From NCBI GenBank assembly GCA_937891425.1, contig CALAGD010000044.1, positions 1 through 25,652 on the forward strand: a stretch of 25,652 bases of DNA. The letters run 5' to 3'. The first letter of the stretch is position 1; each line of letters begins with the position of its first letter. The notes under the pieces are model-generated. The model saw only the letters and a program-made list of their open reading frames with translations. It made no database searches and was not told the DNA's origin. Positions 7,396 to 14,721 of this stretch are shown piece by piece. The position numbers and the translations under genes are program-made. Source of the DNA: an uncultured Pigmentiphaga sp. (GTDB lineage Bacteria; Pseudomonadota; Gammaproteobacteria; Burkholderiales; Burkholderiaceae_B).

Positions 7396-8676
7396 TCAGT
7401 CGGCCCCGCGCCCTCTCGGCTCGCGAGCACCCGCGTCGGCGCCCTGAACTGCGCCATGCGCAAGCCTGCGCTTGCGACGGCGCTCCTGAGCGAGCGCGCT
7501 CCTCAGGCAAAGCTGGGCGATGACCCCGGCCGTGACGAGCACCACACCGCATGAAATCGCCGGATTACTGCCAACGGCCGGCAATGCGCTCGCGATGGCT
7601 CCAACCAGCATTTGGCACGCGCCGTACAGCCCTGCCGCCGTGCCCGTCAATCTTGGATTGACGCTGATCGCCTTCGTGACGGCCCCAGGGCCAGCCATGC
7701 CTATGCCCATGGTAAACAACCCCATGCACGCCCCTACCAGCCAGACGGACTGCAGTTCGGTCAAGGTAACGATGACCAGCAGACATGCAGCACCCAGACT
7801 CAATAAATTCGCACGAATCAGGATTTTTTCAATGGCCACCTTGCCGACCAGGCGTGAGGTCGTCATGTTTCCCACGGCCATGGTCAGCATGAGGACAAAC
7901 AGCAGGTAGCCCACCTCGCGATCCGGTCGCTGCAACTGCTGCACCAGGATGAAAGGCGCAGCCACCACGATCGCGTACACGGCCATCGTCGCGCAACTGC
8001 CGCCCACGGCAAAACCGATGAATCCGGGGGAACGCAGCGTGGCACCATAGTCTCGCAGCAGGCGCCGCAGATGCACATGTCCAGACGGCCGTCCCGTCTC
8101 CGGTAGCATGCGCCAGGTGAGCAGCGCATTGACGATGCCCAAGAGGGCGAGCAGCACGAAGATATAGCGCCAGCCGACGCTGCCGATGATCGCCACACCC
8201 AGCATGGGTGCCACCCCAGGGCCAATCATGGTGATGAGGTTCATCAACGCCATGCGCCTGATTGCATCGGTCGAGGCACTGGTGTCGCGGATGATGGTGC
8301 GGGCCAGCACGATTCCGGTACAGCCGCCCAGCGCCTGCAACACACGCGCTGCTATCAGAGCCTGCACGGCAGGTGCGAACGCAGCCGCAAAGCCAGCCAG
8401 CGCATAGAGCGTGAGGCCAAACATCAGGACGGGCCTGCGTCCAACCGCGTCAGAAATCGGCCCATAAATGAGTTGCCCGACCGCAAGGCCCACGATGTAG
8501 AGGCTGATCGTGGATTGCATCAGCCCCATGCTCGCGTGCAGATCCCGGCCGGCCACGGGCAAGGCGGGCACAAACATGTGCATCGCCAACGTTCCGCAGA
8601 ACGTCAGCATCACCAGCAGCCAGATCGGGACGTAGATGGCGCGCGCAGAACTGGAAGTATCGGGCGAGGACGACAT
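7396..8676 (-). CDS. Bcr/CflA-type MFS drug exporter
   Basis: This 426-residue inner-membrane protein of the drug:H+ antiporter-1 branch of the major facilitator superfamily has about 12 hydrophobic segments. Diagnostic stretches are FCGTLAMHMFVPALP in helix 1, motif A GQLIYGPISDAVGRRPVL (about 68-84), and ARVLQALGGCTGIVLARTIIRD, typical of the Bcr/CflA family. The frame stays open upstream, but CCAAGG precedes two close ATGs at 8682 and 8676. The second has the better spacing. The cytoplasmic C-terminal tail is unusually long and arginine-rich (about 35 residues). The substrate cannot be told from sequence; drugs, sulfonamides or amino-acid derivatives are known for relatives. No adjacent regulator is visible. 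Confidence 0.85.
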   Translation of the reverse strand: MSSSPDTSSSARAIYVPIWLLVMLTFCGTLAMHMFVPALPVAGRDLHASMGLMQSTISLYIVGLAVGQLIYGPISDAVGRRPVLMFGLTLYALAGFAAAFAPAVQALIAARVLQALGGCTGIVLARTIIRDTSASTDAIRRMALMNLITMIGPGVAPMLGVAIIGSVGWRYIFVLLALLGIVNALLTWRMLPETGRPSGHVHLRRLLRDYGATLRSPGFIGFAVGGSCATMAVYAIVVAAPFILVQQLQRPDREVGYLLFVLMLTMAVGNMTTSRLVGKVAIEKILIRANLLSLGAACLLVIVTLTELQSVWLVGACMGLFTMGIGMAGPGAVTKAISVNPRLTGTAAGLYGACQMLVGAIASALPAVGSNPAISCGVVLVTAGVIAQLCLRSALAQERRRKRRLAHGAVQGADAGAREPRGRGAD

Positions 8677-9116
8677 ACTCATCCTTGGGAATCGGGAAAC
8701 GCAGGCAACAACGACGAAATCCGGCGGCCCATACCAGAGAAGTGCGACAGTTACGAGACGCGCGCCGCCGTGTGAGCGTGTCAGCGAGAGAGCAGGGGGC
8801 GACCAAACCCGATTGCGACCGCCAGCACTGCTGATGCAGCGACCAGCAAGATGACGAATCCGCTCGATTGGGAAACCCGATGAACCAGCGCCAAGCCGCG
8901 CCTGACGCGCCGTCATTGATTGATACGTTAATCATTATACGTACGCCGCCCAGGGGCCGGGGCGTGCGAACGCCCCATGTTCCGGTGTCGGGCACCGTGC
9001 TTGCTGAGATCAGACCATGGGCGCCCGGCAGGGGCATTGATCCACAGAATGCATGGGATGCACGTCGACTGCCGGCCATCGCGCTCACCCACCCCCGTTC
9101 CTCATTGGAGAACTGC
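8677..9116. promoter_or_regulatory. Divergent intergenic region between MFS gene and yciE-like gene
   Basis: These 440 nt contain no convincing gene. Open frames exist but lack family resemblance and ribosome-binding sites. The notable part is an AT-rich island at about 8914-8944 inside GC-rich DNA: TGATT and AATCA arms flank GATACGTT, and ATACGT is repeated. A minus-strand TATAAT lies at 8934-8939. This could be a promoter and operator for the MFS gene, but it is about 250 nt from its start and no -35 box is clear. Confidence 0.35.
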
Positions 9117-9606
9117 ATGGCCATCACCACACTGGACGAAATGTTCATTCACGAACTCTCCGACATCTACAGCGCGGAGAAGCAGCTCTCGCGCGCTGCC
9201 GAAGCTTGCCAAAGCCGTGGAGAGCCCTGAGCTGCGCAGCGCTTTCGAAACTCACCTGCAGGAGACGCTGGGTCAGATCGAGCGCATCGATACGATGGTT
9301 GAGCTGATGGACGTACGCCTGAAGCGCATCAAGTGTGCCGCGATGGAAGGCCTGGTAGAAGAGTCGAAGGACGTCATCGACGAAATGGAAAGGGGTCCGG
9401 TCCGCGACGCCGCCCTGATCGCCGGCGCCCAGAAAGTTGAACATTACGAGATCGCCAGCTACGGTACGTTATGCACGCTCGCGAAGGAACTCGGCTATAA
9501 GGACGCCTACCGGCTGTTGAAGGACACGCTTGCCGAAGAAAAGGCCACCGACCTGAAACTTGGCGAGATTGCCGCGCAGGGCATCAATCAGGCAGCAGCA
9601 GCCTGA
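9117..9606 (+). pseudogene. YciE-like ferritin-fold protein (DUF892), frameshifted
   Basis: DUF892/YciE proteins are small four-helix ferritin-like bundles, often stress-induced, of uncertain function. An ATG at 9117 with GGAG upstream gives MAITTLDEMFIHELSDIYSAEKQLSR, the family's N-terminus. That frame stops at 9230 after a nonsense tail. The family sequence resumes in another frame as ALPKLAKAVESPELRSAFETHLQETLGQIERI and runs to 9606. The switch falls in the alternating CG run at 9190-9196. Adding one CG dinucleotide would restore a continuous 163-residue protein, normal for the family. Either the gene is inactivated by repeat slippage or the assembly has lost two bases. Both halves are otherwise intact, so the damage is recent or an error. 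Confidence 0.85.
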
Positions 9607-9675
9607 CCCCCGAAGTCACCCAACCGGAGGTGGGGGCACACCCGAAAGGCTGCGACCACGTTCATCGACGCCCCC

Positions 9676-9708
9676 CTGACAGCTCCTGCCTCCGGGTTGG
9701 AGGGTCAG
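9676..9708. terminator. Possible bidirectional hairpin between convergent genes
   Basis: CTGAC-ag-CTCC and GGAG-g-GTCAG form an imperfect stem in the gap between the convergent yciE-like and marR-type genes. No U tract follows on either strand, so termination activity is uncertain. Confidence 0.3.
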
Positions 9709-9724
9709 CGTCAGGGCTGCGTTA

Positions 9725-10201
9725 TCAGGTAGGTTCAGACGCCCGCCGGCTCAGACGCCGCGGGAGGTGATTCAGGACCATGATCTTTCCCAGCAGGGCC
9801 CGGAGGGTATCGAGCTCATCGTCCGAAAGCTTGCCGAGCACCCGACTCTCGATTTGCAGCGCTTGCACCAGAATGGCGTCGAATACCGCCTTGCCCTGCG
9901 CCTGCAGGATGATGGTGACCGACCGATTGTCTTCCCGACTGGGCTGGCGCCTGATCAGTCCCCTGCCCTCAAGATGGGATAGCGCGCGCGACAGGGTCGA
10001 CTGTTCCGTGCCCGTGGCTTCTGCGAGCGCGCTGATGCTCAGTCCGTCCTGCTCTGCCAGAAATGCCAGGACCCGCCAGTGGGTTAATGTCAGCTCATAT
10101 CCTTCGAGCACTTTCTGGAACTCGAAGTTCAGAAAGGCGGTGACACGGTTGATCATGTACGGCAGGAAATCGCCGTGACCCTTGTAGCGAAGTGCATTCA
10201 T
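9725..10201 (-). CDS. MarR-family transcriptional regulator
   Basis: This 158-residue winged-helix regulator most likely acts as a dimer that senses a small aromatic or pathway ligand. After MNALRYKGHGDFLPYMINRV comes the winged helix-turn-helix: LTLTHWRVLAFLAEQDGLSISALAEATGTEQSTLSRALSHLEGRGLIRRQPSREDNRSVTIILQAQGK. The wing holds the DNR signature common in MarR proteins. The C-terminal dimerisation helix ends arginine-rich. The open frame extends upstream, but the ATG at 10201 overlaps the permease stop by 4 nt (ATGA), which fixes the start. It is the last gene of the importer unit and probably controls it. Confidence 0.9.
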   Translation of the reverse strand: MNALRYKGHGDFLPYMINRVTAFLNFEFQKVLEGYELTLTHWRVLAFLAEQDGLSISALAEATGTEQSTLSRALSHLEGRGLIRRQPSREDNRSVTIILQAQGKAVFDAILVQALQIESRVLGKLSDDELDTLRALLGKIMVLNHLPRRLSRRASEPT

Positions 10202-10977
10202 TGTCGGCTTCCGTATCCCCTCAACAAACGATTGCGCACCGCCACGAGCGAAGCATTGGCGATCAGCCCGATCAGGGAAATCAGTACCAAGGGGACGAAC
10301 ATGTCGACCATGCGGAACGAGCGTGCGGCCCGGATCAGCAGATGACCCAGGCCATCGGTGGACGAAATCATCTCTGCCAGGAAGACGGTCACGCATGCGA
10401 TCACCAGGCCGATGCGGCACCCTGTCAGTATGGTCGGCAGGGCCGCTGGAAGCACTACGGTGAACAGGGCGGCTACCCTGCCGGTACCAGCCGCCCAAGC
10501 CGACCACAGCAACTTCTGCTCAACTGCACGTGCGCCCTGATACGTACTGAGCAACACCGGGAACACGGTGTCGGCAAAGACGAGGGCGACCTTGGATGCA
10601 TGGTCGAAACCGAGCAACAGCACGAAGGCCGGATAGAGGGCTATCTTTGGTATGGGTGCCAGCACCCGTACGACCGGCTCCAGCAGATGGCCGCCACGCT
10701 GGCTGACTGCCAGGCCTACGAGCACGCCCACCACGACCGCAGCCGCAAAGCCCGCGAACAGTCGCAGCAGGGTAACCCGGATGTGATGCAGAAAATCAGG
10801 ATCACCCAGCAGTTCGCCGAGTCTGGATGCCACCGCCGTCGGAGCAGGCAACAACTGCGGCGGGACGAGCCCTCCCCGGCAGACCACCTCCCACACCAGC
10901 AGGATCACGAAGATGGGAAGCACCGCCGCCAGGAGGCGGGCGCTCCGCCACAGTGCCACACGAGGATCGACCTTCAT
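10198..10977 (-). CDS. ABC importer permease (TauC/SsuC type), second
   Basis: This 259-residue inner-membrane subunit of an ABC importer is of the taurine/sulfonate/nitrate class, with about six membrane segments. It starts MKVDPRVALWRSARLLAAVLPIFVILLVWEVV. It carries the family patterns LLPAPTAVASRLGELL and LAPIPKIALYPAFVLLLGF, and the ATPase-contact (EAA) loop around AGTGRVAALFTVVLPAALPTILTGCRIGL. Its start overlaps the stop of the preceding permease by 4 nt, and its stop overlaps the MarR start by 4 nt. It presumably pairs with the other permease as a heterodimer. The substrate is unknown. Confidence 0.92.
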   Translation of the reverse strand: MKVDPRVALWRSARLLAAVLPIFVILLVWEVVCRGGLVPPQLLPAPTAVASRLGELLGDPDFLHHIRVTLLRLFAGFAAAVVVGVLVGLAVSQRGGHLLEPVVRVLAPIPKIALYPAFVLLLGFDHASKVALVFADTVFPVLLSTYQGARAVEQKLLWSAWAAGTGRVAALFTVVLPAALPTILTGCRIGLVIACVTVFLAEMISSTDGLGHLLIRAARSFRMVDMFVPLVLISLIGLIANASLVAVRNRLLRGYGSRQ

Positions 10978-11777
10978 CCGCCCACTCCGGTCACGACGTC
11001 ATTCGATTCGTTACTCCAGTGAATCAGCCTGCGCCGGATGCGTTCGAATACCCAGTCGAGGAGAAACCCCAGCACGCCAAGAATGGCGATCATCGCATAC
11101 ACGTCGGCAAACTGGGCCATGTCCATGGCGTTGAACAGCAGCTCCCCGGCACCGGATTGCCGCGCGATCATTTCGGAGCTGATCATGACGATGAGCGCCA
11201 TCGCCAGCCCCACCCTGCACCCCAGCAATACCTCGGGCAGGGCCGATGGGAGCACGACCCGAAACAGTCGGGCAACCGGCCCCATGCCCATCGCCATGGC
11301 CGACCACAGCAGTTTCTCGTCGACGCCATGCGCACCCTGGTAACTGTGATAAATCAGCGGCAAGCTCACTCCCAGGAAAATGACCAGCACCTTGGACAGA
11401 TCGCCGATGCCCAGCCAGAGCATGACGATGGGCATCAGGGCTGCCTTCGGAATGGGGTAGATGACGGTCAGGATGGGATTGAGCGCCCGCGCCACCCAGG
11501 CACTGCGGCCCATCGCCAGGCCAAGCGGTACCGCCACTACGACTGCCAGCAAGCCACCCGACGCCATGCGCCGCAGCGACGCACCGATGCCAGCCAACGC
11601 CTCGGGATCGCTGAGAATGACCGGGACCTGGGCGAGCGCTTCGCTGGCCGGCGGGAAGCCCTCGATGGCGGCCAGGCGCGCCAGGATCTCCCAGATCAGG
11701 ACCAACACGACGAATGACACTAGCGGGGGCATGACGCCCGCCATCAGCTTCCGGATCTTGCGGCTGTGCTCAGTCAT
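10974..11777 (-). CDS. ABC importer permease (TauC/SsuC type), first
   Basis: This is a 267-residue permease of the same class as its neighbour but clearly divergent from it, so the importer probably has a heterodimeric channel; most Tau/Ssu/Nrt systems use one permease gene. It starts MTEHSRKIRKLMAGVMPPLVSFVVLVLIWEILARL. It shows TVIYPIPKAALMPIVMLWLGIGDLSKVLVIFLG and the EAA loop GPVARLFRVVLPSALPEVLLGCRVGLAMALIVMISSEM. It overlaps the ATPase stop by 4 nt (11774-11777) and the next permease start by 4 nt. Confidence 0.92.
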   Translation of the reverse strand: MTEHSRKIRKLMAGVMPPLVSFVVLVLIWEILARLAAIEGFPPASEALAQVPVILSDPEALAGIGASLRRMASGGLLAVVVAVPLGLAMGRSAWVARALNPILTVIYPIPKAALMPIVMLWLGIGDLSKVLVIFLGVSLPLIYHSYQGAHGVDEKLLWSAMAMGMGPVARLFRVVLPSALPEVLLGCRVGLAMALIVMISSEMIARQSGAGELLFNAMDMAQFADVYAMIAILGVLGFLLDWVFERIRRRLIHWSNESNDVVTGVGG

Positions 11778-12565
11778 GCTTGGCTGGTTGCGTCCAGATG
11801 CACGGTCTCGATGAGTTGCTCCAGCTCGACCACGTATTCCTGGTATCGCCGATCGACCAGCAAGTCGACGCGGCGCCGCGGGCGCGGCAGGTCGATGGAC
11901 ACCACGCGCCGGATGCGCCCCGGCGCTGGCGTCATCACCACTACGCGGTCGGAGAGAAACACGGCCTCATCCACGCTATGGGTAACGAAAAGGACGGTCT
12001 TGCGGTCTCGCTCCCAGATATTCAGCAGTTCATTCTGCAGGACCGTGCGCGTGTGCGCATCAAGGGCACCAAACGGCTCGTCCATGAGCAATATGGATGG
12101 GTTGTAAGCCAGCGTTCGCGCGATGGCTACCCGCTGGCGCATGCCACCCGAGAGCTCTTTCGGGTAGTAACGCGCGAACGCCGACAGGTTCACCATTTCG
12201 AGCAAGGCCTCGGCACGTGCGCGTGCTTCCTTCCGTGGGACCCCCTGGCGGCGCAGCCCGTACATGACATTCTCGAGCACGTTCTTCCAGGGGAAGAGCG
12301 CAAACTCCTGAAAGACCGGGCCACGGTCGGGCCCCGGCCCGGCGACCGGGTGCCCCCGCACGAGGACGTTGCCGCTGGACGGCCTCACGAATCCACCCAC
12401 GATATACAGGAGCGTGGATTTCCCGCATCCGGAAGGGCCCAGTATGGAAACGAACTCGCCCTCGCGGATCGTGAGCGAGATGCCGTCGATCGCAAGGTGG
12501 GTGCGGCGATCGGCCGAAACGAAGCGCTTGGACAGACACTGCAGATCAATGACGGCTGCTGTCAT
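11774..12565 (-). CDS. ABC importer ATPase (TauB/SsuB/NrtD type)
   Basis: This 263-residue cytoplasmic nucleotide-binding subunit is complete in all motifs: Walker A GPSGCGKST (about 43-51), Q-loop Gln86 in VFQEFALFPWKNVLENV, signature LSGGMRQRVAIAR (about 138-150), Walker B LLMDEP (about 159-164), D-loop ALD and H-loop His196 in VTHSVDEA. The FPWK and THSVDEAVFLSDRVVVM strings are typical of the taurine/sulfonate/nitrate group. The ATG at 12565 is chosen because the family begins MTAAVIDLQCLSKRF and the stop of the binding-protein gene lies 34 nt upstream. A GAGAG ribosome-binding motif precedes it. Confidence 0.94.
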   Translation of the reverse strand: MTAAVIDLQCLSKRFVSADRRTHLAIDGISLTIREGEFVSILGPSGCGKSTLLYIVGGFVRPSSGNVLVRGHPVAGPGPDRGPVFQEFALFPWKNVLENVMYGLRRQGVPRKEARARAEALLEMVNLSAFARYYPKELSGGMRQRVAIARTLAYNPSILLMDEPFGALDAHTRTVLQNELLNIWERDRKTVLFVTHSVDEAVFLSDRVVVMTPAPGRIRRVVSIDLPRPRRRVDLLVDRRYQEYVVELEQLIETVHLDATSQA

Positions 12566-12599
12566 GGAAGATCTCTCGCAGGCAGATCCTGCAGTCGAT

Positions 12600-13592
12600 T
12601 CACTCGAGCGGAGCCGTAACGTCATCGCGGCGAAACTGGTTCACATCCAGCTCTCGCGGCAACATCCCGATCTCGTGGTACATCCTGAACATCTCCTGCA
12701 CGCCGTCGAAATCCGGCCTTGCTCCCGGAGTACGTGCAAAGTCGTTGTCTTTCAGCAGGTACAGGTCGAGCACATCGACGGGCGCGCGGGTCACTTCCGA
12801 CACGACCTTCAGCGTCTCGTCGCGGTTGTTCAGGGCCATCTTCATCGCGGCAGTCAGGTCGCGCACGTACAGCCTGGCCAGCTCGGGATTGGCATCCACG
12901 AAATCCTTCTTGCACACCTCCATGATGTGCACCGTGTTCGGCATCAGGTCGGACAGCGCAAACAGCTTGCGCACGCCACCCTTGCCTTCCGCGCGCGCTG
13001 CAAACGGCTGGTTCATGACCGCGACGTCTACGCGCCCGGTACGCAATGCGGTTTCCGAACCCGGAAAGCCTGTCTCGACGAGCCGGATCTCCTTTTCGGG
13101 ATCGACGCCATGACGTTTCAGCAGCATGGCCATCTGCCCGTGAACTCCCGAACCATACACGTTCACACCCACGGTCTTGCCCTTGACATCGGCAATCGTC
13201 TTGATGGGGGAGTCTTCGGTGACGGCCCAGTAAACGGAGAATGACCCCGGCTGCTCGCCTACATGCTGGGCAACGATGTAGGCATCAAGCCCGCTTGCCG
13301 TGGCGCCTTGCCCCAGCGAGAGGGGAGCCTGCGACGAACAGTCGAGTGCGCCCGCGAGCATCGCCTGCACCTGCGGTGCCGTCCCCTGGAACTGGACCCA
13401 CTCGATCTGGTACTTTGTGCCCAGATTCGGGAACGCCTGCGGGCGCCGCATGAGCCAGTACTTGGCTTCCTCCGCCGGAATGCCCCACCCCACCCGAATG
13501 ACCGGAAGCTTTTCCTGAGCCGACACCCAGGTTGGAACTGCCAGCAGACAACTGCACAACAACCACTTCAGAGACCTGGAAACAGATTTCAT
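12600..13592 (-). CDS. Periplasmic substrate-binding protein (SsuA/TauA/NMT1 type)
   Basis: This 330-residue periplasmic binding protein is the specificity subunit of the importer encoded downstream. The signal peptide is MKSVSRSLKWLLCSCLLAVP, with probable cleavage after WVSA. The mature part begins with the usual strand VIRVGWG and continues with VQFQGTAPQVQAMLAGALDCSSQAPLSLGQGATASGLDAYIVAQHVGE. The second lobe has the hinge motif IKTIADVKGKTVGVNVYGSG. An AAGGAG box 7 nt upstream fixes the ATG at 13592 over a GTG two codons earlier. The ligand cannot be read from sequence; relatives bind sulfonates, nitrate, pyrimidine precursors or aromatic acids. Confidence 0.9.
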   Translation of the reverse strand: MKSVSRSLKWLLCSCLLAVPTWVSAQEKLPVIRVGWGIPAEEAKYWLMRRPQAFPNLGTKYQIEWVQFQGTAPQVQAMLAGALDCSSQAPLSLGQGATASGLDAYIVAQHVGEQPGSFSVYWAVTEDSPIKTIADVKGKTVGVNVYGSGVHGQMAMLLKRHGVDPEKEIRLVETGFPGSETALRTGRVDVAVMNQPFAARAEGKGGVRKLFALSDLMPNTVHIMEVCKKDFVDANPELARLYVRDLTAAMKMALNNRDETLKVVSEVTRAPVDVLDLYLLKDNDFARTPGARPDFDGVQEMFRMYHEIGMLPRELDVNQFRRDDVTAPLE

Positions 13593-13621
13593 GGTCACTC
13601 TCCTTGACGGTTGAATGCAAC

Positions 13622-13680
13622 GGTGCGCACCACAGGGCGCATGCTTGATGACTCAGGTGCGAAGAGCCTGCGCGCACCTG
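13622..13680 (-). promoter_or_regulatory. Hairpin and palindrome in the dehydrogenase-importer gap
   Basis: The 106-nt gap between the 3-hydroxyacyl-CoA dehydrogenase stop and the binding-protein start holds a perfect 8-bp stem (CAGGTGCG at 13654-13661, CGCACCTG at 13673-13680) and a 10-bp palindrome GGTGCGCACC at 13622-13631. No U tract follows. It may stabilise the binding-protein end of the mRNA, as is common where the binding protein must be made in excess, or it may bind a regulator. Confidence 0.45.
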
Positions 13681-13698
13681 CACACTACGACCTCCCGG

Positions 13699-14721
13699 TT
13701 ACTGCCGATGTCGGAACAAGGGTTCCCGCGGACGACCATCAGGGGGCAGAGCATTCTTCAGACGCAGCAGGTCAACAAGAGCATTGAATGCCTCCTCGCG
13801 ATAGCGGCTGACGTCGCGTACGCGCCAGTCGTAAAACCCCCGCCCCGACTTCAGGCCGATGTCTCCCGACAGCATTTTCTGCTCGAGAATCGCGGGTGCG
13901 GCGTAACGGCTTTCGTCGAGCGCTTCACTGAGGTAGCGGCTGGCGTAGTAAAGAATGTCGGCACCACCGAAATCGATGAACTCGACCACCCCCATGGCCG
14001 CGTACCGGATGCCAAAACCGTATCGCGTAGCCTTGTCGATGTCTTCAGCGGTTGCCACGCCCTGTTCGACCATGCGTGCTGCTTCGTTCATGATGAGTGT
14101 CTGCAGGCGCGGCACGATGTATCCGGGTTGAGCATTGCACAGGACCGGAATCTTTCCGATGGCTTCCAGGACGGCCTTCAACCGTTCCACGACGTCGGGT
14201 GCCGTGCCGGGGTGGGGCGAAACCTCGACCAGGGGAATGAGGTACGCCGGATTCAGCCAGTGCGCGTTGAGGAAACGTTCCGGACGGGTGACCAGGTTCG
14301 CCAGCTCGCTGGACAACATCGTGGATGACGTCGATGCAATGATGACATCATCGCCAAGGCAGGAGCATGCATAGGCCAGCGCCTCACGCTTTGCTTCCAG
14401 GGTTTCTGGTACCCCTTCAAACACCAGTTGCAACCCTGACAGGGTAGCGGGCGCGTTCTCGCGGCCAACAATATGAATGCGCTGCAGGATGTCGTCCACT
14501 GCATCCGCGTCGATGATGCACAGACGCGCCAGTGTCTGCAGACAATCACGCAGTTCCTGCGTGGCGTCCGCCGCAAGCGCGCGAAATGCCTTGTCGTCGC
14601 GGCGCTTGACGTCGATGATGGCGCAGGGCTGCCCTGCCAGCGCGAACGCCAGGCCAATGCCCCGCCCCATGCGGCCCGCACCCACAGCGCCCACGTGGAC
14701 CGGATCAGGCCTGGTGCTCAT
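13699..14721 (-). CDS. 3-hydroxyacyl-CoA dehydrogenase family protein
   Basis: This 340-residue NAD-dependent dehydrogenase has an N-terminal Rossmann domain with GAVGAGRMGRGIGLAFALAG (about 11-30) and an acidic residue at the end of strand 2 (IIDVKR) that favours NAD. The STSST segment (130-134) and NAHWLNPAYLIPLVEV (His154, Asn157) carry the family's catalytic residues. The C-terminal helical domain follows (QPGYIVPRLQTLIMNEAARMVEQGVATAEDIDKATRYGFGIRYAAMGVVEFIDFGG). It resembles the single-domain branch that includes L-carnitine and L-gulonate (lambda-crystallin) dehydrogenases, so the substrate need not be a CoA ester. It overlaps the upstream opine-type dehydrogenase by 4 nt (ATGA). Confidence 0.88.
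   Translation of the reverse strand: MSTRPDPVHVGAVGAGRMGRGIGLAFALAGQPCAIIDVKRRDDKAFRALAADATQELRDCLQTLARLCIIDADAVDDILQRIHIVGRENAPATLSGLQLVFEGVPETLEAKREALAYACSCLGDDVIIASTSSTMLSSELANLVTRPERFLNAHWLNPAYLIPLVEVSPHPGTAPDVVERLKAVLEAIGKIPVLCNAQPGYIVPRLQTLIMNEAARMVEQGVATAEDIDKATRYGFGIRYAAMGVVEFIDFGGADILYYASRYLSEALDESRYAAPAILEQKMLSGDIGLKSGRGFYDWRVRDVSRYREEAFNALVDLLRLKNALPPDGRPREPLFRHRQ

Noticed and set aside
8450..9148. Minus-strand open frame of 232 codons overlapping the MFS gene start
   Set aside because: Its 3' part is the MFS gene in another frame, the 5' part has no recognisable domain, and no ribosome-binding site is seen.
9621..9699. CAACCGGAGG and CCTCCGGGTTG as a terminator stem
   Set aside because: The arms are nearly 60 nt apart with a bulge and no U tract; a shorter stem at 9676-9708 is more plausible.
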